Shown: positions 1 to 8,480 of the stretch, one piece after another
Layout: each line of letters starts with the position of its first letter
Numbering within the stretch: the first letter of the stretch is position 1
Assembly (NCBI GenBank): GCA_035525365.1
Contig: DATLEK010000069.1
Coordinates: forward strand, 1-53,417
Direction: 5' to 3'
Source of the DNA: GCA-2861595 sp035525365
GTDB lineage: Bacteria > Actinomycetota > Acidimicrobiia > Acidimicrobiales > GCA-2861595
Length of the DNA stretch: 53,417 bases
Program-made: the position numbers and the translations under genes
Notes under the pieces: model-generated
What the model saw: only the letters and a program-made list of their open reading frames with translations
Database searches by the model: none
Told to the model about the DNA's origin: nothing

Positions 1-51
1 CAAGCCTTCCAGCTCGATGCTGACAGGGTGTGTACGTTCGGTAATGGGCAC
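1..51 (-). CDS. 5' end of an unidentified gene leaving the window
   Basis: Reading leftward from a GTG at 51-49 there are 17 open codons to the window edge, beginning VPITERTHPVSIELEGL. A good ribosome binding site (GAAGGAG, four bases before the GTG) supports the start. The product is too short to identify. It is transcribed away from the DUF4193 gene, so the region between them should hold two divergent promoters. Confidence 0.45.
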   Translation of the reverse strand, partial: MPITERTHPVSIELEGL

Positions 52-504
52 GGGGCTCCTTCGCTATCGCAGGCGGTTGGAGCCTCGTGCCTACCAGGCC
101 AGAACTACACCGATGTCATTACTGCGCCTCGCTACCGAAAATTCTGAGATCTTTTTTTGGCGGATACAGCCCTGCTGACCTGGCCTGACGCGTAAACTCG
201 CAGGTCACAGCCCTCTTGACTGCTACCGGCGGAATGCCGAGACTGCTCCCCGTCCCGAGTCGTCCATTCGCCAGGTCGTGGCCCTCCATACCCCAAGCGG
301 GGTCTGGGGGGGGCGGTCGGAGACAGTGCGGGGGGGCACCGGGAAGCTCAGTAGAGAACGTCCAAATAACTCGCCCTAAGTGTCTGTAGAACGGTCGAGC
401 CAACCGACGGTACCAACAGCTTCCCGGTCCTCCCAGCACGACCATGGCCGCCGCACTGGAGGTGTATGGTGCCGCGCCCGACGATCCGGCCCCAGGGGAA
501 GTGC
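52..504. other. Divergent intergenic region
   Basis: No convincing gene is visible in about 450 bases; the open frames here lack ribosome binding sites and family resemblance. The stretch around 300-345 has several runs of seven or more G. A TATGGT box near 474 could serve the DUF4193 gene. Confidence 0.4.
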
Positions 505-1008
505 ATGGTTGACAGCAAGGACGATCTGAGTGACGAAGCGGACCTGACCGCGGATCTGGACGAACCGGATCTCGAGGAGCTTCCGGATGACGCTGTCGAC
601 GACGACGACCTCGACGACGACGTGGAGGATGTCGATGACGATGTAGATGAGGATGACGATGTAGATGACCTCGATGTCGTCGTCGTCCCTCTGGTCGACG
701 ACGACATCCTCGTCGTGCCGGTGGCCACGCCGGCCGCTACTTCGGACGACGACGATGACGACGAGGACGACGACGAGGCCGACGAGGACGACGTCGAGGC
801 CAGCCTGGACGTGATCCTCAAGGAAAAGCTGGTCGTCGCCGACGAGGAGGAGGACGAGGAGACTCCCGACGCTGAGGAGCGGGCCGAGGCGGCCCCGAAG
901 GTCCTGCCCAAGCAGCCCGATGAGTTCGTCTGCCAGTCCTGCTTCCTGGTGAAGCACCCGACGCAGCTCGCTGACGCGTCCCGCATGCTCTGTAGGGACT
1001 GCGTATGA
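505..1008 (+). CDS. DUF4193 family protein, very acidic
   Basis: This protein of 167 residues belongs to the actinobacterial DUF4193 family, whose role is unknown. The diagnostic C-terminal half is present: a DVILKEKLVV-like segment, then two Cys-x-x-Cys pairs (CQSC and CRDC) around FLVKH, which probably bind a metal. The N-terminal two thirds is an extraordinary run of Asp and Glu encoded by GAC/GAT/GAG repeats, longer than I expect for the family. The ATG at 505 is preferred over the upstream ATG at 466 because GGGGAAG precedes it. Its stop overlaps the start of the next gene (ATGA), so the two are probably co-translated. Confidence 0.85.
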   Translation: MVDSKDDLSDEADLTADLDEPDLEELPDDAVDDDDLDDDVEDVDDDVDEDDDVDDLDVVVVPLVDDDILVVPVATPAATSDDDDDDEDDDEADEDDVEASLDVILKEKLVVADEEEDEETPDAEERAEAAPKVLPKQPDEFVCQSCFLVKHPTQLADASRMLCRDCV

Positions 1009-1505
1009 GTGAACCGCGTTCGCCCGTGGACCAGTTGCTCGATCTGCTCGTGTACGCGCCCGTGGGCATCGCCATGGCGGTGCGCGACGAGCTACCCCGA
1101 CTGGTCGAGAAGGGCAGGAGCCAGGCTGACTCGCAGGTGGCGCTGGCCCGGATGCTCGGCCAGATGGCGGCGGGGAAGGGCCAGCAGGAGATAGCCAGGA
1201 TGCTCAACGAGATCTGGTCCCGTGTCAGTGGCGGGGCCGGGGCACCTGGGGAGTCGCCACCTCCCACCGAGCCGGCGGTCGCCCCCACTCGCCCGGGCTC
1301 ACGTCCCTCCCCGCGCCCCTCCACGACTCCTTCGGCGAGCGACCTCGCCATCCCCGGCTACGACGCTCTGTCTGCGCCCCAGGTCGTGCAGCGGCTGAGC
1401 GGGCTGTCGCCCGAGGAGCTGGAGGCAGTCGGTACCTACGAGGCGGCCACCAGGCATCGCCAGACCATCCTCGGCCGGATCGCCCAGCTGCAGTCGGGCG
1501 CCTGA
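1005..1505 (+). CDS. Hypothetical helical protein after DUF4193
   Basis: This 166-residue protein is not assigned to a named family. It has an amphipathic helical N-terminal part (about 1-80), a Pro/Ser/Thr-rich linker (about 82-115) and a helical C-terminal segment (about 116-166) with the sequence LSPEELEAVGTYE. That layout resembles small actinobacterial cell-envelope or lipid-droplet associated proteins, which is only a guess. There is no signal peptide. Its ATG overlaps the DUF4193 stop codon by 4 bp, so the pair form an operon. Confidence 0.7.
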   Translation: MSEPRSPVDQLLDLLVYAPVGIAMAVRDELPRLVEKGRSQADSQVALARMLGQMAAGKGQQEIARMLNEIWSRVSGGAGAPGESPPPTEPAVAPTRPGSRPSPRPSTTPSASDLAIPGYDALSAPQVVQRLSGLSPEELEAVGTYEAATRHRQTILGRIAQLQSGA

Positions 1506-1507
1506 TA

Positions 1508-1984
1508 TTGGAGTCCGCCCGGCACGCCACCATGTCCGACCTGCCGGAGCTGGTGAGGTTGAGCGGTGAGGCGATCGCAGAGCTGGGCGCCCAGGAGCGG
1601 GGAGGAGCGGTCTTCGCCGCCCGAGAGGCCCGCTCCGAGCCTCTCGAAGATGGCCTCCGTCGCACCATCGAGGGCTCTGACTGCGTGGCCGTGGTGGGAA
1701 CGGTCGACGACGTGACGGTGGGGATCGCCACCGGACGGCTCGAGAAGCTGCGTGACGGACGGACCCTGGGGGTGCTCGACGATCTCTACGTCCATCCCGA
1801 CGCCCGCAGCATCGGGGTGGGGGAGGCCATGATGAACGAGCTGCTGCCGTGGTTCGGCGCCCACGGATGCTCCGGGGTCGACGCCGTGGCCCTGCCGGGC
1901 ATGCGGGCCACCAAGAACTTCTTCGAGGAGTGCGGCTTCACCGCCCGCCTGCTCGTCATGCATCACCGGCTGGAGCCGGCGTGA
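1508..1984 (+). CDS. GNAT family N-acetyltransferase
   Basis: This 158-residue protein is a predicted acyl-CoA dependent N-acetyltransferase. The core GNAT features are visible: the beta-4 strand GVLDDLYVHPDARSIGVGEA contains the acetyl-CoA loop (about residues 95-115), and a C-terminal strand has the usual FFEECGFTAR motif (about 139-148). The start is taken as TTG at 1508, two bases after the preceding stop; an internal ATG at 1532 is the alternative. The substrate cannot be read from the sequence. The stop overlaps the Nudix start by 4 bp, giving a four-gene operon from DUF4193 to Nudix. Confidence 0.82.
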   Translation: MESARHATMSDLPELVRLSGEAIAELGAQERGGAVFAAREARSEPLEDGLRRTIEGSDCVAVVGTVDDVTVGIATGRLEKLRDGRTLGVLDDLYVHPDARSIGVGEAMMNELLPWFGAHGCSGVDAVALPGMRATKNFFEECGFTARLLVMHHRLEPA

Positions 1985-2397
1985 CCGATTCGGCGCCGGC
2001 GCCCGAGGTGTGTGTCGGAGCGGTCGCCGTGGACGCTGACCGGATTCTCCTCGTCCGGCGCGGCCACGGGCCTGCGGCGGGATTCTGGAGCATCCCCGGC
2101 GGTCGGGTCGAGGCCGGGGAGGCGCTGGCCGAGGCGGTGGTACGGGAGATGGCCGAGGAGACCGGGTTGGAGGCCGTCTGCGGCGCGTTCCTGGGTTGGG
2201 TGGAGCGGATAGGCGATGGCCGACACCATGTCATCCTGGACTTCTCGGTGACGCTGCTCGACGCCGGCGAACCGGAGGCGGGGAGTGATGCCACCGAGGT
2301 GGCCTGGGTGCCGCTGTCAGAGGTGGCCGAACTCCGCCTGGTGGAAGGCTTGGCCGAGTTCCTGCACGACCACGGGATCCTCCGGGTCTACGCGTAG
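1981..2397 (+). CDS. Nudix hydrolase
   Basis: This 138-residue protein is a Nudix-fold hydrolase that should cleave a nucleoside diphosphate linked compound using Mg2+. The Nudix box is complete: GGRVEAGEALAEAVVREMAE continues into ETGLE, about residues 40-62, with the REMAEE metal-binding glutamates. The size is typical of MutT/ADP-ribose pyrophosphatase-like members; specificity is unknown. The GTG at 1981 is chosen because it overlaps the GNAT stop as GTGA and gives a normal N-terminus. A longer frame reaching back to 1849 is only overlap with the GNAT gene. Confidence 0.88.
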   Translation: MTDSAPAPEVCVGAVAVDADRILLVRRGHGPAAGFWSIPGGRVEAGEALAEAVVREMAEETGLEAVCGAFLGWVERIGDGRHHVILDFSVTLLDAGEPEAGSDATEVAWVPLSEVAELRLVEGLAEFLHDHGILRVYA

Positions 2398-2416
2398 ACC
2401 CCTGCGGTTCTCGGGG

Positions 2417-3724
2417 TCAGGGCGCCGGGGGAGGGGCAGGCGCCGGTGCCGGCGGGGGAGGGGGGATCGGTGCACCGGAGCGAGGCCCCGAACGGTGGGG
2501 GCGACCGGCGCCGGCGCGCACGGGCCGGGGCGGGCCGGGTGGCGGTGGCATCGAGATGCCAAGGAGCGCGGCCAGAGCCGGCACCTTTCCCGACGCCTGC
2601 CGGGCGACCTGGAAAAGCTGCTCTGGAGCCTCGGAGGGTAGGCCGGCCGGCTTGACGGACCGGCGCACGGGGGAATCGACGACAGCCTCGAGCAGGGCCT
2701 GCCAGCGGTCGGCAGGGGCATCAGGGGCCATCGCCGTGCCGGCAGCCTCGCTGAGGCGCATGGCCAGCTCGGCCGGGAACCGCGAGCCGGGATCGGGCGG
2801 ACGGGCCGATGCCCGGAGGGCTTGGACCAACCGCCCATCCTCCAAAGCGGCGGTGATCTCGGCGATCCAGCTCTCACGCTGCTTGCGGAGGCGGCGGTCG
2901 AGGGCGTCCCGGAGGGTGCCGGCGAGCAGGCGACCGGCGTCATCCCGGGCGGTGTCGGCACCGGTGACAAGTGATCGCAGGTCGCGCATGGAAAGGTCAT
3001 CGACCATCTCGACCGCGGCCTCGGCCCGGTCCCGCCACTCGGCCGCCTTGAGCTGGGGGAGGAGCTGCTCGGCCATGGCCACGAGGGGCCCTGCGTTCAC
3101 CTCGGCCTGACCTGCCTCCCTCAGCGCGGCGTTCTGGGCTTCCATCGCCTGTCGGACTCCAGGTAGACCGCCCCGAAGCGCCTGCTCGGCGATCGGTCGC
3201 TGTTCGGGCGCCAGAGCGGCGAGGACGGCGTCACGGTGCGCATGTCCGGGATTGAGTTTCTTGACCCGGGGTGCGGGCGCCGGCGTGTCCGGGCGCCCCA
3301 GGGCCGGGCGGGGGGAGCGGTCCCCTCGGCCACGGTCGTCGGGGCGACCCTGGCCGGACCGGGGCGGCCCGTCACCACGGGGGCCGCGGCGCGTGTCGTC
3401 GCCTCGGCGCGGCCGATCGGGCCCGCCTCTCTCCGGCTTTCCGGTGAGGGTCGACGTGACACCGCGCTCATCGCGGGGAGGCCCGATCATCTCGACCCGC
3501 TCGGGTTCTGAGCGCTTCTTCTCCTTGGGAGCCAGCACCGAGGTGATCAGGATCCCTTCAATCTCGAAATCGGCCTCGGCCCGCACGACATCACCGATCT
3601 TGGCGCCCTCGTACAACAGGGCGGCTTCGACCTCACCTCTGGGGTTCTTGGCTCCGGCGGCGCGCCACGTCCAGCGGCCGTCCTCCCGCTTGCTCGTGAG
3701 TTCGACATCGATGCGACGGCCCAT
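2417..3724 (-). CDS. Hypothetical protein with basic low-complexity middle
   Basis: This 435-residue protein is not assigned to a characterised family. Residues about 1-65 look like a small beta-rich domain (MGRRIDVELTSKREDG start, with EGAKIGDVVRAEADFEIEG), possibly an OB-like nucleic-acid fold. It is followed by a long Arg/Gly/Pro/Asp-rich disordered stretch (about 70-155), a helical region (about 155-390) and an Ala/Pro-rich tail. Basic disordered linkers of this type often occur in RNA-associated proteins, which is inference. A TAGCTT box nine bases before the ATG (3734-3739) suggests a leaderless transcript. It converges on the Nudix operon with 19 bp between stops. Confidence 0.75.
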   Translation of the reverse strand: MGRRIDVELTSKREDGRWTWRAAGAKNPRGEVEAALLYEGAKIGDVVRAEADFEIEGILITSVLAPKEKKRSEPERVEMIGPPRDERGVTSTLTGKPERGGPDRPRRGDDTRRGPRGDGPPRSGQGRPDDRGRGDRSPRPALGRPDTPAPAPRVKKLNPGHAHRDAVLAALAPEQRPIAEQALRGGLPGVRQAMEAQNAALREAGQAEVNAGPLVAMAEQLLPQLKAAEWRDRAEAAVEMVDDLSMRDLRSLVTGADTARDDAGRLLAGTLRDALDRRLRKQRESWIAEITAALEDGRLVQALRASARPPDPGSRFPAELAMRLSEAAGTAMAPDAPADRWQALLEAVVDSPVRRSVKPAGLPSEAPEQLFQVARQASGKVPALAALLGISMPPPPGPPRPVRAGAGRPHRSGPRSGAPIPPPPPAPAPAPPPAP

Positions 3725-3854
3725 GCACGAAGCAAGCTACCCGTGCGGCGCCGAGCAGTGAGAAGAGCAGCAGCGTGGCTCCCTCTTCTGGTCACTACAT
3801 AATCAATCTTTAGTAGGTACAGGTCCAGGCTGCGAGGGGTTAGTGTGAACGGCC

Positions 3855-4160
3855 ATGGAGCTGCGTGTGGCCGAGCACGTGATGCGCAGCGGGCGCTTCG
3901 GCCGGCGCCGCAGGTACCGGGTCGATCTCCACGGCGTATCGGTCTTCGGGCCGAAGGCGGAGCACACGTTGATCCGCTGGGAGCGGGTGGAGTCGATTGG
4001 CACGGACGCGAACGGTTGCGCCACCGTGATCTCGGCTACAGCGGAGGTCGTCTTTCCAAGCGGCGCCTTCGGCATCGATCCGGCTTCCCTGGTCGAGCAC
4101 CTCGAGGCAGCCAGGGCGATCGAGCGGCGGGGTGAGGTGATCGCCCAGCTCGCCGAATGA
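3855..4160 (+). CDS. Hypothetical 101-residue protein
   Basis: This small soluble protein has alternating strands and one C-terminal helix, which would fit a PH-like or immunoglobulin-like bacterial domain; I do not recognise the family. It is rich in basic residues near the N-terminus (RFGRRRRYRV). The start ATG lies eight bases after a TAGTGT box at 3841-3846, the leaderless pattern seen elsewhere in this window. The next gene, a recombinase, starts 13 bp downstream on the same strand. Confidence 0.6.
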   Translation: MELRVAEHVMRSGRFGRRRRYRVDLHGVSVFGPKAEHTLIRWERVESIGTDANGCATVISATAEVVFPSGAFGIDPASLVEHLEAARAIERRGEVIAQLAE

Positions 4161-4173
4161 GGTTCCTCGCCGG

Positions 4174-5304
4174 ATGAGCATTCACCGCGTGACGGCCGCC
4201 GTAGGCCAGTCTGGAGCGGTGTCACTCCCCTATGCCGAGGCCGTCGAACGGTTCCTTCGGCGCCTGAGCAACGAGGGCCGCTCCCCCAGGACGCTGGCCG
4301 CCTACCGCTACGACCTCGACGACACCATGACCGACGTCGCCGCCCTGCACCGTTTGCTGCCCCACCGAGACGCCATGGAAGCTTGGCCGAAGGAGGAGCG
4401 TGGCAACGCCGTCCTGACGGCATTTGAGGCACTTGACGTCGAGGCTGTCACCGCCGACGACCTCGATGAGGCCATTGCCACCTTCCGCACCCGGCCGGAC
4501 CCCCGTTTCGCCCGTCACCCCGAGAGGGCGCCCGAGGAGAGGGCGCCGGCCACGGTGGCCCGCCGCACCGCCGCCGTACGTTCCTTCTTCGCCTGGTGCT
4601 ACCGCACCAAACGCATCCCATCGGATCCCGCCGCCCTCCTGCAACCACCGAAGAAGCGCAAGCACATGCCGCGTGCCATCGACCACACGAGCGCCCTGGG
4701 GGCGCTGGCCACGGCTGGTGACGGATCGGAGTGGCCGGAGCGCGACCTGGTGATCGTCAGCCTGGCTCTGGCCTGCGGCCTCCGCCTGGAGGAGATCGCC
4801 AGCCTGCCGCTGGCCGATCTCGAAGGTGACCCGCCGTCGGCGGTCATCGTGCGGGGTAAGGGCGACAAGGAGCGCCGGCTCGGGCTTCCGGAGGTGGTTG
4901 TGGAAGCGCTGGCGCAGTACCTGCCGACTCGTCGAGCGCGCCTCGAGGCCCTTGGGATCGAGGCCCTCACCGTTGTCGTCTCCAGCCGGCCCCGCCCGGT
5001 CCGCGACCGCACGGGCCAGATCGTCGGGACGACGGTCGAGTCGAGCCGGGACAGCGTGACCTATGTCGTCGACCGCGTGCTTCGCCGCCTGGGCGCCCGA
5101 CGCAGTGGCGTGCGCGTCCACGCCCTCCGCCACACCTTCGCCACTCTCGGTCTCAGGGAGGGAGCTCTCAGCCTTCGCCAGCTGCAGGTCGCCCTGGGCC
5201 ACGCCAGCCTGGCTACCACCCAGATATACACAGAGGTGGCCGACGAGGAGATTGCTGCCGCCATGCGGCTTCACCCACTCGGCCGCACCACCGACGGGAA
5301 ATAG
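4174..5304 (+). CDS. Tyrosine site-specific recombinase, XerC/D-like
   Basis: This 376-residue protein is a tyrosine recombinase. An N-terminal SAM-like core-binding domain (about 18-140) is followed by the catalytic domain (about 170-365). All catalytic residues are present: Arg204 in GLRLEE, Lys229 in VRGKGDKERR, His316 and Arg319 in VHALRH, His343 in LGHAS, and nucleophile Tyr352 in IYTEV. It is somewhat longer than typical XerC/XerD (about 300), with extra sequence at 100-125 and 255-290. No att repeat or phage gene lies next to it, so a housekeeping dimer-resolution role or a domesticated integrase are both possible. Its last 34 bp overlap the convergent receiver-domain gene. Confidence 0.88.
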   Translation: MSIHRVTAAVGQSGAVSLPYAEAVERFLRRLSNEGRSPRTLAAYRYDLDDTMTDVAALHRLLPHRDAMEAWPKEERGNAVLTAFEALDVEAVTADDLDEAIATFRTRPDPRFARHPERAPEERAPATVARRTAAVRSFFAWCYRTKRIPSDPAALLQPPKKRKHMPRAIDHTSALGALATAGDGSEWPERDLVIVSLALACGLRLEEIASLPLADLEGDPPSAVIVRGKGDKERRLGLPEVVVEALAQYLPTRRARLEALGIEALTVVVSSRPRPVRDRTGQIVGTTVESSRDSVTYVVDRVLRRLGARRSGVRVHALRHTFATLGLREGALSLRQLQVALGHASLATTQIYTEVADEEIAAAMRLHPLGRTTDGK

Positions 5305-5645
5305 CGCTCCACCACCTCGGGGATGCGGGCCAGGAAACCGGGCTTGGTGTAGCAGGCGGTGGCGCCGAGGGCGAGGCTCTGGCGCAGCACCTCCACGGCG
5401 GCGTACGCCGTCACCACCAGTACCGGCACGTCGGGAAGCAGCGAGCGGAGCATCGGTAGCGTCGAGAGCCCACCGCGACGTGGCATGTAGAGGTCGAGCA
5501 CGATCAGCTCGGGTGCCTCACGGGTAACGGCCTCGATGCACTCGTCGCCGTTGGCCACCTCGTGGACGGGTACACCCACGAATTCGAACTCCATCCGGTA
5601 GAGCGCCCGCAGTCTCCTGTCGTCATCGCACAAAAGCGCGTACAT
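5271..5645 (-). CDS. Stand-alone response-regulator receiver domain
   Basis: This 124-residue protein is a single CheY-like receiver domain with no output domain. The acidic pair Asp7/Asp8, phospho-acceptor Asp51 (ELIVLDLYMP), Thr79 and Lys101 (YTKPG) are all in place, so it should be phosphorylatable. It probably relays phosphate or works by protein contact; no histidine kinase is nearby. A TACCCT box at 5652-5657 lies six bases before the ATG, suggesting leaderless expression. Its 3' end runs 34 bp into the recombinase gene on the other strand, which may cause antisense interference. Confidence 0.85.
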   Translation of the reverse strand: MYALLCDDDRRLRALYRMEFEFVGVPVHEVANGDECIEAVTREAPELIVLDLYMPRRGGLSTLPMLRSLLPDVPVLVVTAYAAVEVLRQSLALGATACYTKPGFLARIPEVVERYFPSVVRPSG

Positions 5646-5651
5646 GCGGTG

Positions 5652-5657
5652 AGGGTA
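5652..5657 (-). promoter_or_regulatory. Putative -10 box of leaderless receiver gene
   Basis: TACCCT on the minus strand, six bases before the ATG at 5645. It fits the TANNNT pattern that recurs before many genes in the window. No clear -35 box was seen. Confidence 0.4.
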
Positions 5658-5921
5658 CGGCTTGGGAGGGCGTCATCTCAATGGTCCGTCTTGGCCATTT
5701 CCACCGCACCGACCTGACCGGCTACCCGCTGTCCGTATTGACCGAAATGGCCGAGTATTTCTGGCGAAGTTGGAATAGCAATTGCGCAAGTGGGGTAAAT
5801 TGATGGGCTAGGAATTCTGGGAACTTGCGCGGGCATTGCTCTTGGGGGGTTTACAGGACCTGCACAAATGAGAGAAGCTGTTGTCGAGGTAAGCGTCACC
5901 TACTGGGGAGGATTTCAGAAA

Positions 5922-6887
5922 ATGCGTTTTCACAAGATTGCAATTGTTGGGATCACGGGTGCGATCGTCATCGGCGGAGCTGCTCCCGGCTGGGCTCAGA
6001 CCACGCCGGCGCCTCCGGGAAGCGCCGAGGCGGTCGCCGCCGAGGTGGATGGTGTCGTGAGGGTGGCCCACACCAAGGCTGAGGCCAATCCGGACGCCAC
6101 TCCGAGCACGGCTACCGCGAACGCTCTGGAGGTCGGCGGGAACCCGCTGCTCGCTCAGCTCGGTTCGACCCAGTCCGGCCAGGGTGAGACGAACAACGAG
6201 CTTCTGGGCGTGGGCGACCTGGCCAGCACCGGCGTGAAGGTGGCGCCGTCGTCGGCCAGCGTCTCCCGTGGCGACGGCACCAGCACCTCCACGGCGCGCG
6301 CCGCTCTGTTGAGGCTGGTCCTCATCAGCCCGGGCCTTGTCGCCATCGACGTGCTGCAGTCCTTTTCCGAGGCCAACTACACCACCAGCAGGAGCACCGG
6401 CAACGCATCGTCTGATGGAGTCGCCGCCACTGTCGCCGGCCAGAAGGTGAACCTGCTCCACTCCGAGGCTTCCACGGCCAACGGCGGCTCGAGCTACGTC
6501 ATCGGGGTCAACGACACCAAGCTGATCGCCAACAACGATGTCGGCCAGACCACCAAGATCATCGACATCCCCGGCATCCTCCGGTTGAATGCCGTGTCGG
6601 TTGACGGTGGCCCTGGCTCCGACCTGGTCAAGGCGGCGGCGGTCAATGCCGCAGTGGCCAACGTGCCCGCTGTTCTCAGTGGGGTCAGCGCCGCGGGATC
6701 CCCCAACCCGAGCCCCGTCGCCGCGGCTGCCCCTGCTGAGCTTCCTGCCAGCGATACCGGCTCCGGTGGCGGTCTTCCCCGTACCGGTCTCGCCATTGGC
6801 GGGTTGCTGCTCCTCGGTGCCGGTCTCATCGGTACCGGCGCCCTCGTCGCCCGGGCCACCCGGCAGTCGGGTCTCGTCACGGCCTGA
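5922..6887 (+). CDS. Secreted LPRTG-anchored surface protein
   Basis: This 321-residue protein is exported and probably attached to peptidoglycan by a sortase. The ATG at 5922 follows GGGGAGGA, and the first 25 residues form a signal peptide (basic MRFHK, hydrophobic core, cleavage near PGWA-QT). The mature part is Ala/Thr/Ser/Gly-rich, with beta-strand repeats and no catalytic motif. The C-terminus has LPRTG (about 285-289), a 20-residue hydrophobic segment and a short tail containing Arg, which is a standard sorting signal. A different upstream ATG at 5868 lacks a binding site. No sortase gene is in the window. It ends before a strong bidirectional terminator. Confidence 0.85.
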   Translation: MRFHKIAIVGITGAIVIGGAAPGWAQTTPAPPGSAEAVAAEVDGVVRVAHTKAEANPDATPSTATANALEVGGNPLLAQLGSTQSGQGETNNELLGVGDLASTGVKVAPSSASVSRGDGTSTSTARAALLRLVLISPGLVAIDVLQSFSEANYTTSRSTGNASSDGVAATVAGQKVNLLHSEASTANGGSSYVIGVNDTKLIANNDVGQTTKIIDIPGILRLNAVSVDGGPGSDLVKAAAVNAAVANVPAVLSGVSAAGSPNPSPVAAAAPAELPASDTGSGGGLPRTGLAIGGLLLLGAGLIGTGALVARATRQSGLVTA

Positions 6888-6916
6888 GGCGGCAGCGCTC
6901 ACACCTCCGGCTGCAC

Positions 6917-6968
6917 GAAACGCCCCACTCCCGTCCACTTCGCCGTGGACGGGGGGTGGGGCGTTTTC
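6917..6968. terminator. Bidirectional terminator between surface protein and gcvPB
   Basis: A long hairpin with a stem of about 20 bp: GAAACGCCCCACTC...GTCCAC pairs with GTGGAC...GGGGCGTTTTC around the loop TTCGCC. It has A residues on the left flank and TTTT on the right, so it can stop transcription from both directions. It sits between the surface-protein stop (6887) and the convergent gcvPB stop (6972). Confidence 0.85.
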
Positions 6969-6971
6969 GCG

Positions 6972-8480
6972 TCAGCCTTCCTGTTGGGGGGGCCGCAGAT
7001 CCCAGGTCGGGATGAGGGTTCGGGCGGCGCGAGCTTCGTCGACTCGCCCCACCGGGGTGCTGCGAGGAGCCTCCCGCGCCCCTTGGGGCGCCCAGGCGAT
7101 CCGCTCGAGAGCCTGAGCGAGGGCCTCGAGGGTCTGGGGTGACTCGGTCTCCGTCGGCTCGATCATCAAGGCCTCGTCGACGATCAGGGGAAAATAGACG
7201 GTCGGCGCATGGAAGCCCTCCTCCAGGAGACGTTTGGCCACGTCCACCGCGCGCAGGCCTGCCGACCTCTTCAGGGACGTGGTGGACGCCACGAACTCGT
7301 GCATGTTGGGGCGGTCGTACGGGATGTCGTAGATACCGTGAATCCGATGGCGCAGCCAGTTGGCGTTCAGCACCGCTCCCTCCGCCACCCGGCGCAGCCC
7401 ATCGCCACCGTTGGCCAGGATGTAGGCGTAGGCCCGGGCCAGAGCCAGGGCGTTGCCGTGCCAGGAGTGGATCCGACCGATCGATCTCGGCGGCGTGTCC
7501 CAGAAGTACACGCCGTCCTCGCCGGCGAGCGGCCGCGGGCCGGGCAGGTAGGGGGCCAGCGCCGCCGTCACGGTCACCGGGCCGGCGCCAGGTCCGCCCC
7601 CGCCGTGAGGTACGGCGAAGGTCTTGTGCAGGTTCAGGTGGACGATGTCGAAACCCATGTCGCCGGGGCGGGTGACCCCGAGGATGGCGTTGAGGTTGGC
7701 GCCGTCGTAATACACGAGGCCGCCCACCTGATGGACAGCGTCGGCGATCTCGGCGATGTCCTCTTCGAACAGGCCGAGAGTGTTCGGATTGGTGAGCATG
7801 ATCCCGGCCACGTCCTCGTCCAGGTTCCGCCGGAGGGCATCGATGTCGACGCACCCCCGTTGGTCCGAAGGCACCGTCACGGTGCGATAGCCGCCGAGGG
7901 TCACCGACGCCGGATTGGTGCCGTGGGCGGAGTCGGGGATCAGCACCTTCGTCGGCGATCGCCCCTGGTCGGTGTGCCAGGCCCGCATCAGCAGCAGACC
8001 GGTCAGCTCCCCGGCAGCGCCGGCCGGTGGTTGGAGGCTCGCCGCCGCCATCCCTGTGATGAGGCACAGCTGCCGGTCGAGATCGGCGAGGAGCGCCATC
8101 CATCCCTGCGTCAGCCGGGCCGGGGCCGCCGGATGGACCTGGCTCAGCCCGGGCAGGTCGGCCACGTCGTCGCAGACCTTGGGGTTGTACTTCATCGTGC
8201 ACGAGCCGAGCGGGTAGGCCCCGAGGTCGACGGAGTACTGGCGGTGGGTCAAGCGGGTGAAGTGGCCGACCAGGTCGCGCTCGGACAGCTCAGCCAGCAT
8301 GGTGGGCGCCGGTGCCAGGTGCTCAGCCGCCACCATCTCGTCTGCCGGCCACTCCGGCAGGTCAGTGGTGCGGAACGACCAGGATCGCCGGCCTGGTTGG
8401 GACAGCTCGAAGATCGTCGGCTCGTGCTCTCGCCCCAGCAGGGGGATGCTGGCTGCACGGCCCCCTCCTGGCCCCGTCAT
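6972..8480 (-). CDS. gcvPB: Glycine dehydrogenase (decarboxylating) subunit 2
   Basis: This is the C-terminal type subunit of the two-subunit P protein, which decarboxylates glycine and passes aminomethyl to the lipoyl arm of GcvH. At 502 residues it is slightly long because of the N- and C-terminal ends. The PLP-binding lysine is Lys286 in HLNLHKTFAVPHGGGGPG, with the SCTMKYNPK segment near residue 93. Its ATG overlaps the gcvPA stop (ATGA), so the two subunits are made from one message. It is the last gene of the long minus-strand block and ends at the terminator at 6917-6968. Confidence 0.96.
   Translation of the reverse strand: MTGPGGGRAASIPLLGREHEPTIFELSQPGRRSWSFRTTDLPEWPADEMVAAEHLAPAPTMLAELSERDLVGHFTRLTHRQYSVDLGAYPLGSCTMKYNPKVCDDVADLPGLSQVHPAAPARLTQGWMALLADLDRQLCLITGMAAASLQPPAGAAGELTGLLLMRAWHTDQGRSPTKVLIPDSAHGTNPASVTLGGYRTVTVPSDQRGCVDIDALRRNLDEDVAGIMLTNPNTLGLFEEDIAEIADAVHQVGGLVYYDGANLNAILGVTRPGDMGFDIVHLNLHKTFAVPHGGGGPGAGPVTVTAALAPYLPGPRPLAGEDGVYFWDTPPRSIGRIHSWHGNALALARAYAYILANGGDGLRRVAEGAVLNANWLRHRIHGIYDIPYDRPNMHEFVASTTSLKRSAGLRAVDVAKRLLEEGFHAPTVYFPLIVDEALMIEPTETESPQTLEALAQALERIAWAPQGAREAPRSTPVGRVDEARAARTLIPTWDLRPPQQEG

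Noticed and set aside
348..986. Long Ser-rich and Val-rich open frames on the minus strand
   Set aside because: They are the reverse complement of the Asp-rich tract of the DUF4193 gene; no start signals or conserved segments.
5808..6938. 376-codon open frame on the minus strand opposite the surface protein
   Set aside because: High-GC shadow frame; the plus-strand gene has a signal peptide, binding site and LPRTG signal, and the terminator suits the plus-strand gene.
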